From assembly GCA_039105265.1 (NCBI GenBank), contig JAPFFF010000004.1, positions 3,534,001 through 3,598,000 on the forward strand: a DNA stretch of 64,000 bases. Direction: 5' to 3'. Below are positions 1-7,643 of this stretch, in pieces. A program made the position numbers and the translations under genes. The notes under the pieces are model-generated. The model was not told the origin of the DNA and searched no databases. It worked only from the letters and a program-made list of their open reading frames with translations. Within the stretch, counting starts at the first letter, position 1. Every line of letters starts with the position of its first letter. Origin of the DNA: Tritrichomonas musculus (lineage: Eukaryota > Parabasalia > Tritrichomonadida > Tritrichomonadidae).

Positions 1-41
1 GGCGGTTAAGGTTAATATGATCCTCAATTTCTATATTCAAA

Positions 42-53
42 TTTGGCGCCAAA
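42..53. promoter_or_regulatory. Perfect 12-bp palindrome, E2F-like, abutting a start codon
   Basis: TTTGGCGCCAAA is a perfect palindrome ending one base before the ATG of the RING gene at 54. It matches the classical E2F/DP binding consensus (TTTSSCGC) on both strands and is strikingly GC-rich for this region. In trichomonads the leader is short, so the site would sit at or across the transcription start. Role is inference; no factor is shown. Confidence 0.4.
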
Positions 54-545
54 ATGGATAGCATGAGCTGTTCTAATGTTTGTGCACTTTGTGGAAACAG
101 AATTTCATATCATTCTTGCTCGCTACCATGTAATCATCAATTTTGCCAAATTTGCATCTCAAAATGGTGCACACAATCGAATTCATGTCCATCATGCAAT
201 AAAAAATACACAAGATTAAATGAATTAATTAATAATTCACCTACAGGTTTTATTTTTTCAGCTAAAGCTCTTGCAAAACTTTATGAAACCACAAATTCAA
301 ATGATGATAATCTTAATTCAAGTTCACTTATTACAGATTCATCAACATTTCAAGCTGCACAGCAATATAGATCTGATGAATCTATCGAGCAGATCGACAA
401 GCCTTCTTTTCATCATAGCAGAAATAGTATTTATTCGTCAGCACTTGGAAACAAGAACACCAAAAACGCATTACCAACAAAGCAGAAAGAATGGAAAAAA
501 AGTTCCTTAATGCCCAAACTTGTTTTATCATCTATTCAATCATGA
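54..545 (+). CDS. Small RING-finger protein (candidate E3 ubiquitin ligase)
   Basis: 163 aa. Residues 10-50 form a C3HC4-type RING: CALC at the start, then CNHQFCQIC, then CPSC, with the expected C-x2-C and C-x-H-x2-C-x2-C spacing. RING domains of this type bind two zinc ions and recruit an E2 enzyme, so a ubiquitin ligase role is likely; the substrate is unknown. The rest (about 55-163) is Ser/Asn-rich, low complexity and probably disordered, with no transmembrane segment or second domain. The ATG at 54 directly follows an E2F-like palindrome, which supports this start. The window begins only 53 bases upstream, so the promoter is incomplete. The RING is clear; identity beyond that is open. 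Confidence 0.75.
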   Translation: MDSMSCSNVCALCGNRISYHSCSLPCNHQFCQICISKWCTQSNSCPSCNKKYTRLNELINNSPTGFIFSAKALAKLYETTNSNDDNLNSSSLITDSSTFQAAQQYRSDESIEQIDKPSFHHSRNSIYSSALGNKNTKNALPTKQKEWKKSSLMPKLVLSSIQS

Positions 546-1024
546 TTTGAAAGTGCATATTTTATAAATTGTATGAATTGTTAATGTTATTTAAACCATC
601 ATCATTTGTCATAATCCCAATTTTATTTTTTATATTTTACCATAAATTTGTTACCTAAAAATTTTATTTAATACCTATGGAATTGCTTTGTATAACTATC
701 AGATAAATCATTTTTCACTTAATATTGTAAATTAAATAAAGTTATGATGAGAAATATGATTTTATAAAGATCACAGAAACCCATACAAAAAGTGGAACTC
801 TAATAAAAAAATTGATCTTTTTGAAAAGAGATTTTTACAAAAATAATATTATAACAGAATATTTTTCTGGCATGAAAAATATGATTTGGAATATAAATTG
901 ATGAGTCATTAAATTATATATATAAGACAAAATTTAAATTGAAAATTTAAGATTTATTTCAAAAGGCAATCGTTCGAGTGAAAAAAATTCGCCAAAATGA
1001 TTTAGATATTCATTACAATAAAAA
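546..1024. other. Intergenic spacer
   Basis: About 480 bp of AT-rich sequence between two plus-strand genes. No coding signal, inverted repeat or RNA gene seen. The last 60 bases hold the initiator-like motif of the next gene. Confidence 0.6.
1010..1015 (+). promoter_or_regulatory. Initiator-like TCATTA
   Basis: TCATTA lies 13 bases before the A of the ATG at 1025. It fits the trichomonad initiator (TCA+1 Y T/A), in which the A is the first transcribed base, giving a leader of about 13 nt. Established for Trichomonas vaginalis; applied here by analogy. Confidence 0.5.
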
Positions 1025-4000
1025 ATGTTTGAAGAAGTTAAACTTCCTGAAAAAGAAATGATTGATCAATGGGATAATCTAGAAAAGCCTCCTATTGTTG
1101 AAACAGTTCCTAGATCAGTTCCTCTTCCAACATTTGTTAAATATCCATCAGAAAAAAATTTTCAACATATTTTGTCTGGCCGATTTAAACTTTTTGCACA
1201 AGAATCTGAAGAATATATAGATCTTGTTAATAACACCATTGAGCAAATCGAAAGCCTACTCTCATCATTATATACTCGAAGAGGTGTTACAAAGCCGCTG
1301 CATTCATATATCGAAAAGGTTAAAAAACAACGAGGAATACAATTAACACCAGAAGAATTTAGAACAGAGCAAGCTTCTAATTCAGCAAAAGAAGTTCTTA
1401 AACCAATATTGCGACTTCTCAAACATCAAGAAAGTACTTGTGTTGCTATTTCTGTTCAAATCAAAGCTTTCTTTTGTACTGATTTTTGTACTGATTTTTG
1501 GAAAGAAGGTAGATATAACGATGATTTTCTTGATAGACTTTGTGTTTTATTCTTAAGAGCAACATCACTTGAACAACTAGGACCAGATAAAAATTGTTTG
1601 ATTAATGATCTTGCGCACTTGAAAAAGATTATAAATGATCCTAAAGTTACGACTGAAATTGGAGTAATACAAATGTGGTTTACAAACCCGAGGTCCCTGT
1701 CATCAATGATATTAAAAGAATTATCCGATGTGAAACCCGAAGATGCCATAATTATTTTTGATGCAATATTTAATCACATCAAGAAAAACACCAATCGCCC
1801 CAATTTTATTGATCCTGAAATTCAATTTGCATATAATGTAACTTTTATATTTATTATACAGTTTTATGAGCAAACTCGACTTAAAGAGATTGCAGATTGC
1901 AGTAAAAGCAAAAAACTAAAGCCGAAGATGAAAGAACTTGGAAAAGCTATACATGAATTTTATGAATATTTGGTTGGAGTTTATCCACTTACACCTTTAT
2001 TTTTCGAAATTGCTCAAGCTACTAATAACAATATTCCAAATAGCTTTTTTGGAAAAGCAGGACCAAAAAAGATTAATTCTAGAGAAGTTTCTTTGCCAAC
2101 GAATGAGCAATTAAATAAATTAAGGAATCAATTTAATGAATTATCCGGCTCTATCGGATTTCTCAAATCATCTGATGATCTAACGAAAGAAAAGCTTTAT
2201 GATAAAGCTCCAGATGTGACCAATTTGCTCCAAGACATTTTGCATACAGCTGCATCTACATTAAATTCAATTCGTACATTTCTTATTTCAAAACTAGTTC
2301 AACCACCGCCAGCTACAGAAGATAATAAGATGGGAAAATTTGAACGTTCAATGAAAATCGGACTCTCACATGACCTTGATATGTTTCTTCTTTTGCTGAG
2401 AATATGCCGTACTTTACGCGAATTAATTGAAGATAATCTCCCTCTCCTTCAGGAGTGCGTGTGGGCTCATGTTATGAATCGTGTTCAACTTTTTGTATAT
2501 GATAATTTAAGAGAAATTATGAACAGCTCCAAAAAAGATAACTTTAATCAAACGATTGCTGCTCTTCGTGCAGTTATAGGTAATTTTACTAATGAGGCTT
2601 TTAAATATGATGAAAAGCGTGACAAAAAGAAGCAACCACCTCGCCCACCCAAACCAACTAGCACAATGAATAGTGGAACACTTGAACTTTTACGTCATAA
2701 ACTTCAAGCCATGGTAAACCCTGAGTCGCCAATTATCACCAAAGCCAAATTGCTTAACTCGAACCAAATTAAAGATATTAATGCATTTCTCGAGATGAGC
2801 CGGCATTATAGTGAATTAATGCAATTAAATGAAACAATTGATATTGTTTTCGATCAATCAAATCTTTATTTCAAAGAGTATTACCTAAGTGTATATGATG
2901 TTTCTTTCTTTCCTATTACTACTTCATTGCCAGTCATACTCTGTAATCATGCTTTGAGAAACAATCATCGAACTGATCTTACATCTGCCATTTTTTATCC
3001 ATTGTCCATCTACGATGATGCAGCTTCAAAAGCTCTTCGATTCCTTCATTCAAAATATTTGTATGAGGAAATCAAAGCTGAAGCCAGTATTTGTCTCTTA
3101 TCTGTTTCAAATATGATTTCTGATTCAATCTTCAATCCACTTAGGATATTTGCATCATTAAGATCAATGAATATTAATTCTTATCGCCGTATCAAAAATC
3201 AAATTGCTGATAATACTCATGCTATAAGAATGGGTGTTATCCTTCAACAGAATCAGTTATTTGTTTTAGGTTGCTTTATTGACACAAAATCACTTCTTTC
3301 AGATAGATTGAATGATATTTTTTATGAACAACTCACGATTGCCTCACGAAACTTAGAGAAATATGGTGTACTTGCTTCAATTGCTTATTCAAAACTTGTG
3401 CAAATGCTACATTATACGCATGAATTACTTCTGAACTTCGACCTACCTTTAATGTCGTTCAATGATATATTATCTCGCTCATTACGCAATGATACACCAA
3501 ACTCACTACAATCAAAAATGATGTTTGATGTTCTCGAACATATTGAAGCGCATATTTCTGATTTTTATGCAGTTTCATTCCCACTTAGTTTAGTACCAAG
3601 ATATTTGAACGACCCGAAAATAGAAGTTTCTGGAAAACAAAGTATCCAACTTGACGCAGTTATGCAAAAGTATCTTGGTAATACACTTATGCTTATGACG
3701 ACAGAAAACTTTAGAGAACTTTTCAAATTTATGGAAAATGGTACAATTGCAATTTTACATCAGCAGATATTAAATGTAATGTATGATAGTTTTGAAAGTT
3801 TATCAGAGGTTTATCCATCAGTTAGAGAAAAACTTAAACGAATTGGGCTTGGTAATTCTGCATTAAACTCAAACCAAATCTATGATCGATTTGAAGGAGC
3901 TTACAACTACTTCCACGATGACTCTGAAGTTTTAAGCATTTTAACTGATTTGACAGCTATTGGAAACGTTTTAGTAATATCTGAAATGATGGATAATGCT

Positions 4001-4705
4001 TTTCTTTTGAAGAAAGAAACAATGCTCCAAAACCAAGCATTCCTCTTTGCCCATGAATGTGTTTCTGGATACTTTAGTGATGAGGAAGAATATAGATTAG
4101 ATGGTAGTTCTGCACAAGGAAAAGAAAGAAGCAGCCAAATGCTTAATCCAGAATTTTTCGAAATGTTTGACAATGAATTTAAGAAAACAAAGTCAATTTT
4201 ATATAAAGATCTTGGAAATGGTGGTATTATTCCAAAGCATAGTGACCGTGTTCCAATTTTCCTTTATAATGCATTAAACAGACTTAATGAATTAATCAAT
4301 CAATCAGGTATCTTTACCGAAAATTCAAAAGATATTCTTGATCCTAAAACGATGGATGGTTTTTCTTCAGTTTGGACAATTGTCGAGTTTTTATTCTGTT
4401 TAATTGAAATGCTTAAAGATAATATCGCTCAAAATGAAAATCATAATCCAGGATCTCTTGGTGTTTTCGGAGAAAGTCCTCTTTTTGCAGCTGCAGCAAT
4501 AATTTTATTAACTGGACAAAAGAATCTATATAATGTTCATGATATTGGCAAGAAGATTAAAGACGCTGCTGAAACAGAATTGTCTTTTACGGATTCAGGT
4601 AATGTTGGTAAGTTTTGCAAAGTATTTAAGGTAATTGACTCTTCAATTAGATGTGCTTTTACAAACTATCAATCAATTACAGATGCAATTGTTTCTCCAA
4701 GGTAA
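1025..4705 (+). CDS. CYFIP/Sra-1/PIR121 homologue, WAVE regulatory complex subunit
   Basis: 1226 aa, close to the ~1250 aa of animal CYFIP1/2 and Dictyostelium PirA. The N-terminal ~220 residues fit the family's DUF1394-like part. The clearest match is near residues 610-720, where blocks such as YFKEYYLSVYD, FPITTSLPVILCNHAL, YPLSIYDDAASKALRF and YLYEEIKAEASICL follow the CYFIP order. The C-terminus (about 1115-1190) has WTIVEFLFCLIEML and AAIILLTGQKNLYNVHD, matching the CYFIP end. CYFIP binds active Rac and, with NCKAP1/Nap1, WAVE, Abi and HSPC300, controls Arp2/3-driven actin assembly at the plasma membrane; this fits the amoeboid adhesion seen in trichomonads. No membrane segment. The start is supported by the TCATTA motif upstream. 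NCKAP1 was considered, but the motif order fits CYFIP better. Confidence 0.82.
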   Translation: MFEEVKLPEKEMIDQWDNLEKPPIVETVPRSVPLPTFVKYPSEKNFQHILSGRFKLFAQESEEYIDLVNNTIEQIESLLSSLYTRRGVTKPLHSYIEKVKKQRGIQLTPEEFRTEQASNSAKEVLKPILRLLKHQESTCVAISVQIKAFFCTDFCTDFWKEGRYNDDFLDRLCVLFLRATSLEQLGPDKNCLINDLAHLKKIINDPKVTTEIGVIQMWFTNPRSLSSMILKELSDVKPEDAIIIFDAIFNHIKKNTNRPNFIDPEIQFAYNVTFIFIIQFYEQTRLKEIADCSKSKKLKPKMKELGKAIHEFYEYLVGVYPLTPLFFEIAQATNNNIPNSFFGKAGPKKINSREVSLPTNEQLNKLRNQFNELSGSIGFLKSSDDLTKEKLYDKAPDVTNLLQDILHTAASTLNSIRTFLISKLVQPPPATEDNKMGKFERSMKIGLSHDLDMFLLLLRICRTLRELIEDNLPLLQECVWAHVMNRVQLFVYDNLREIMNSSKKDNFNQTIAALRAVIGNFTNEAFKYDEKRDKKKQPPRPPKPTSTMNSGTLELLRHKLQAMVNPESPIITKAKLLNSNQIKDINAFLEMSRHYSELMQLNETIDIVFDQSNLYFKEYYLSVYDVSFFPITTSLPVILCNHALRNNHRTDLTSAIFYPLSIYDDAASKALRFLHSKYLYEEIKAEASICLLSVSNMISDSIFNPLRIFASLRSMNINSYRRIKNQIADNTHAIRMGVILQQNQLFVLGCFIDTKSLLSDRLNDIFYEQLTIASRNLEKYGVLASIAYSKLVQMLHYTHELLLNFDLPLMSFNDILSRSLRNDTPNSLQSKMMFDVLEHIEAHISDFYAVSFPLSLVPRYLNDPKIEVSGKQSIQLDAVMQKYLGNTLMLMTTENFRELFKFMENGTIAILHQQILNVMYDSFESLSEVYPSVREKLKRIGLGNSALNSNQIYDRFEGAYNYFHDDSEVLSILTDLTAIGNVLVISEMMDNAFLLKKETMLQNQAFLFAHECVSGYFSDEEEYRLDGSSAQGKERSSQMLNPEFFEMFDNEFKKTKSILYKDLGNGGIIPKHSDRVPIFLYNALNRLNELINQSGIFTENSKDILDPKTMDGFSSVWTIVEFLFCLIEMLKDNIAQNENHNPGSLGVFGESPLFAAAAIILLTGQKNLYNVHDIGKKIKDAAETELSFTDSGNVGKFCKVFKVIDSSIRCAFTNYQSITDAIVSPR

Positions 4706-4994
4706 ATCCCAAGTTTCTATGATATATTATATATTTTATTGTTTTTCTCATTCGATTTTTTATTTTCTAAAAACTTCTTTTCATAATTATTATTTATTAT
4801 ATGTAAAGTTAGTCCACAATTAAGAAAGTATTTTTTGAATAAGCTCATAGAAATATTGAATGAGTTTTCACAATTTTAACTTTCCAAATAGTGGACACAC
4901 TTTATTTGTAAATAAATTTCCTTAGTATCATTGTTATCCAATACTCAATGCTGATTGATCAGTATCTTAATAGGAATTAAAATGTCTGAAAAAA

Positions 4995-5029
<35 letters not shown>

Positions 5030-5181
5030 TGGTGATGAAGCCCTAGGATATCCTGTGTGATATTTTGTTTTGGACCTCTCGAATGAGAATTTACAGAGGA
5101 GTATCTGCACTGTAGGTCCATTATTTTTCTAGTGTACGGTTGAGATTCTATCATAAGTTTAATATCACTTTTTATAAAATA
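4706..5181. other. Spacer with 30-T run and a foldable segment
   Basis: Mostly AT-rich non-coding DNA. It contains an uninterrupted run of about 30 T (4998-5027). Downstream, TGGACCT (5071-5077) pairs with AGGTCCA (5114-5120), with two small hairpins between them, giving a three-way-junction-like fold of 50 nt just upstream of the Rep fossil. No CRESS nonanucleotide (TAGTATTAC-like) is present, so it cannot be called a virus origin. Confidence 0.45.
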
Positions 5182-6147
5182 ATGGGAACAAATCCAAGAG
5201 TTACTTATTGTTTTGGGACCTGGAACATACCTGAAGATTTGGATTGGAAACAGACCCTTCAATTCGGAAATGCAATAGATAACAATGGCAACTTACAATT
5301 TGCTAAAGAATTCCTTGAAATAGTTGCAATGGCTGCTGCTGAAGAAAGAGGAAAATCAGGGAACAGACATATTCATATAGTAGTAAAGTTCACTAAGAAA
5401 GTATACAGAACACAGATAATACGATACTGGTTGACAGGTTCAGACTGGGAACCTATGAAAGGAACATTAAAACAGGCATTGGACTACATTAACAAAAATA
5501 AGCCTGATAAAGACCATTTCATGATGCAAGGTCAAATCCCTACCGATTTTTAGAAAAAGTTTGATAAAGAAATAGAACTAAAAAATGCCCTTAAAGATCT
5601 AATGTCAATGACATGGATCGAATTCTATGAAATTTGGACACAAATTGCTTTTCAATTCACAACTCTTTGTATGAAATGGAAAATGGATCATGCTGATAGA
5701 CTCCCACAATGGGAGGGTTCACTAAAGGTCAAGAATTTCTGGATCACTGGTCCCCCTGGATGTGGAAAAAGCTACTGGGCAAGAAAACAAGTCCCACAAG
5801 ATCTGTTTTTTTTTAAACAACAAAACAAATGGTGGGATACCTACGACGAAAAAAGAATAAAAGTAGTACTTATTGAAGATGCAGGTATCAACTCCTTGAG
5901 AAGCTTCCCAGAAAAAGTCAAGGTATGGGCAGATGCATACTGGTTCCAAGCTGAAATCAAAAATGGTCAAATAATAGTGAACCCTCAAAAATGGTTTTTC
6001 ATTGTGACAAGTAATTATACAATTACTGAAATTTGGCCAGAACCTGAAGATCATGATCCGATAAAAAAAAGGTTTACTGAAGTTTCAGTGTCTACAAGAA
6101 GTGATTTATTCTTCTTAAATCAATTAGACGTCTCAATTCTTAAATAA
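5182..6147 (+). pseudogene. Fossil CRESS-DNA-virus Rep gene (endogenous viral or plasmid-like element)
   Basis: Rolling-circle replication protein of the circular Rep-encoding ssDNA (CRESS) type. The N-terminal HUH endonuclease part shows motif 2 (HIHIVV) and a motif 3 tyrosine context (YINK). The C-terminal superfamily 3 helicase part shows Walker A (GPPGCGKS), Walker B (VVLIED) and motif C (FFIVTSN). These are the two standard parts of a CRESS Rep in the right order. The gene appears broken by about one lesion. Motifs are well preserved, so the copy is probably not ancient. The copy lies between T-runs at 4998-5027 and 6254-6278. CRESS Reps are known from parasitic protists such as Entamoeba and Giardia, so a protist-infecting virus or derived plasmid is plausible. 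No capsid gene was recognised nearby. Confidence 0.85.
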
Positions 6148-6477
6148 ATTCTTCTCAAAAGTTAATCGTCAAAATTAATAACAAACTACTTGAAGATACT
6201 GCTTTAAAAATTTTAAATAAATTAAATTAATTATTATATAAACAATTTCCTTATTTTTTTTTTTTTTTTTTTTTTTTTCCTTTATTTAATTTTTAAATTT
6301 AATAAAACGCAGAGTCTCTCCCCTCTGCTATTTTTATCGTTTTTGTCTCCTCCGATTCTCATAAGTTCATCGGAGATGAAGATTGCTACGGATCCAGAAA
6401 AGTAAAAATATTATTTAGATTTTTTTGATTTTTAAAAAATATAAGACGCTTAAAAAATAATTAAAAGTAATTGTTTA
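6148..6477. other. Spacer with T-run and paired hairpins
   Basis: Holds a 25-T run (6254-6278). It is followed by two short GC-richer hairpins, GCAGAG/CTCTGC (6309-6314 with 6323-6328) and CTCCGAT/ATCGGAG (6350-6356 with 6369-6375), separated by a single-stranded stretch containing GTTTTTG (6339-6345). Otherwise AT-rich and without coding signal. Confidence 0.5.
6309..6375 (+). ncRNA. Possible small structured RNA: hairpin, U5 tract, hairpin
   Basis: Two hairpins (6-bp and 7-bp stems) flank a G-T5-G tract that resembles an Sm-protein site as found in spliceosomal snRNAs. The block is clearly richer in G+C than its surroundings. None of the conserved U1, U2, U4, U5 or U6 sequence motifs was seen, so this is only a structural suggestion. 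Confidence 0.15.
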
Positions 6478-6684
6478 TTAAAAATAACCTAATGATTCAA
6501 GTTCTTCTAAACATCGGCGCAGAATACGAGTAAGCTGATCTACCTGGCGCAAAAATTCAGTGATCCGTGGTTCATTATTGTTACGTGGAGAAGGGGGCAC
6601 TGTTTCATTATCATGAATATATTGGAGATACGACTCAAGCCTTTCTTTCAAAGAAACGAAACCATTAGAAGCTGTAGAAGGCAT
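6478..6684 (-). CDS. Small helical protein, unrecognised
   Basis: 68 aa. The C-terminal half (TEFLRQVDQLTRILRRCLEELES) has heptad-like leucine spacing, so a short amphipathic or coiled-coil helix is likely; the N-terminal half also looks helical, with a Pro/Asn linker between. No family is recognised. The ATG at 6684 has a TCATTT initiator-like motif 7-12 bases upstream on the same strand (6691-6696), which supports a real, expressed gene despite its size. It is divergent from the short genes starting at 6982, with about 300 bp of shared upstream DNA that is rich in inverted repeats. The layout suggests a compact mobile or plasmid-like module, but that is inference. Confidence 0.45.
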   Translation of the reverse strand: MPSTASNGFVSLKERLESYLQYIHDNETVPPSPRNNNEPRITEFLRQVDQLTRILRRCLEELESLGYF

Positions 6685-6690
6685 TAATTA

Positions 6691-6696
6691 AAATGA
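6691..6696 (-). promoter_or_regulatory. Initiator-like TCATTT for the 68-aa gene
   Basis: Read on the minus strand, TCATTT ends seven bases before the ATG at 6684. This is the trichomonad initiator pattern and gives a leader of about 10 nt. Confidence 0.4.
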
Positions 6697-6703
6697 TTTA
6701 CTA

Positions 6704-6860
6704 AACGTATTAATTATACGTTTAAAATGAAAAAATTATAAACCGAATTTATAAGAATGACATTTAACAAATCACTTGTCATTAAAGCATAACGAATTTC
6801 TTTCAAAAAAAGTTCGTTACGAAAAAATAATAATTATCGAACTCACTTTTTAATAATTAT
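6704..6860. repeat. Inverted repeats in a divergent promoter
   Basis: Three dyads lie between two divergent small genes: AAACGTA/TACGTTT around a 7-nt centre (6704-6724), TAACGAA/TTCGTTA with a 16-nt loop (6790-6796 and 6813-6819), and an AATAATTAT/ATAATTATT pair near 6828-6860. They may be operator-like sites or origin-type structures; the sequence alone does not decide. Confidence 0.4.
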
Positions 6861-6970
6861 TACCGATTAAATACTCAGAAAAAGTGGCTAGCGATAACTT
6901 TTTGATAAATTATTTTAATAAAAAAATTGAATAGTTTATTGTAGTTTTTCAATAACTATAGAAATTCTCT

Positions 6971-6976
6971 TCATTT
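6971..6976 (+). promoter_or_regulatory. Initiator-like TCATTT for the 38-aa gene
   Basis: TCATTT begins 11 bases before the ATG at 6982, the usual trichomonad initiator spacing. Confidence 0.45.
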
Positions 6977-6981
6977 ATCAA

Positions 6982-7098
6982 ATGGCTCGAAGGAAGCAAT
7001 ACGCGCGTAAAGGCTACATGAAACCAGTTGCTACTCCACCACCACCAGTAGATTACAACAGTACGTCAACGGATGACAGTGAAAGTGAAGACACATAA
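6982..7098 (+). CDS. 38-aa basic/acidic peptide, unrecognised
   Basis: A tiny reading frame with an excellent initiator context. The first 15 residues (MARRKQYARKGYMKP) are strongly basic, followed by a proline run (TPPPPV) and an acidic Ser/Asp/Glu tail (STDDSESEDT). The charge layout is like a nucleic-acid-binding arm joined to an acidic tail. The frame ends in two consecutive stops, and another short frame (from 7192) lies just downstream in the same register. No homologue is recognised. It belongs to the divergent cluster with the 68-aa gene. It may be a real micro-protein or the head of a larger decayed gene. Confidence 0.3.
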   Translation: MARRKQYARKGYMKPVATPPPPVDYNSTSTDDSESEDT

Positions 7099-7191
7099 TA
7101 ACACATAAGTTACAACGAGCGAGCGACAATCGAATTAGAAACAAGGAAGGAGAAGCACCGAAAACTGAAACGAGCACTACTAGAGAAGAAG

Positions 7192-7485
7192 ATGAATTCT
7201 CTACTTAATATGTGCAAGACTCATGAACGACTCGCGGACGATATACTCGACCTAAGCCATGAATGCGACCATTACAACGTTCCATTGAGAGCTTTTCATG
7301 GAGAATGGAACGAAGCAACAACGTTACAGTATGCTCTGGAAGCATTGCAGCAATGGATAGCTTTCGGTGAAGATGTGGATCATATCGGTACTTTTTCTGC
7401 TACGAAGAGCTTCAGCTCCAACAAAAAGAAAATAAAAGTTTCTTTGATATTTCTTCTTCCTCTGAAGAAAATAATAATTAATTAA
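7192..7485 (+). CDS. Small helical protein, unrecognised
   Basis: 97 aa from the first ATG at 7192. The upstream codons in the same frame (from about 7102) also read as a charged helix rich in Glu, Arg and Lys, so the coding capacity may extend beyond this start. The middle carries HECDHYNVP, FHGEWNEATTLQYALEALQQWI; the tail is Lys-rich, then hydrophobic. Codon choice and base composition are less AT-rich than the flanks, which argues that it was recently coding. No family recognised. A weakly similar F-x-G-x-W-N-E peptide occurs near 17.6 kb in another decayed stretch. Confidence 0.35.
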   Translation: MNSLLNMCKTHERLADDILDLSHECDHYNVPLRAFHGEWNEATTLQYALEALQQWIAFGEDVDHIGTFSATKSFSSNKKKIKVSLIFLLPLKKIIIN

Positions 7486-7509
7486 TAAAAGATTAATTTC
7501 TTATTTTTA

Positions 7510-7510
<1 letters not shown>

Positions 7511-7547
<37 letters not shown>
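7511..7547. repeat. T23-A14 tract at the left edge of the Mutator-like element
   Basis: About 23 T followed by 14 A, ending exactly where the transposon inverted repeat starts. Nine A also follow the right inverted repeat, so part of this tract can be read as a 9-bp target-site duplication. Confidence 0.5.
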
Positions 7548-7643
7548 GATAGATTTTTTTTCCGCACTTTTTCCAAAATTTTAATTCAAAAGAATTAAAT
7601 GAAAATATACGTTTTTTCCCCGCACTTTTTCAAAAAATTTAAT

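Noticed and set aside
1025-4705. NCKAP1/HEM identity
   Set aside because: Length would fit, but the mid-region and C-terminal motif order follows CYFIP, not NCKAP1.
5071-5120. Viral origin of replication for the Rep fossil
   Set aside because: Folding potential exists but no CRESS nonanucleotide is present in the loops; kept only as a low-interest finding.
6309-6375. U1-U6 snRNA gene
   Set aside because: None of the diagnostic sequence motifs of the spliceosomal RNAs is present; only the shape is suggestive.
6982-7098. Capsid gene partner of the Rep fossil
   Set aside because: Only a short basic head is present; no jelly-roll-sized frame follows, so a capsid call is not supported.
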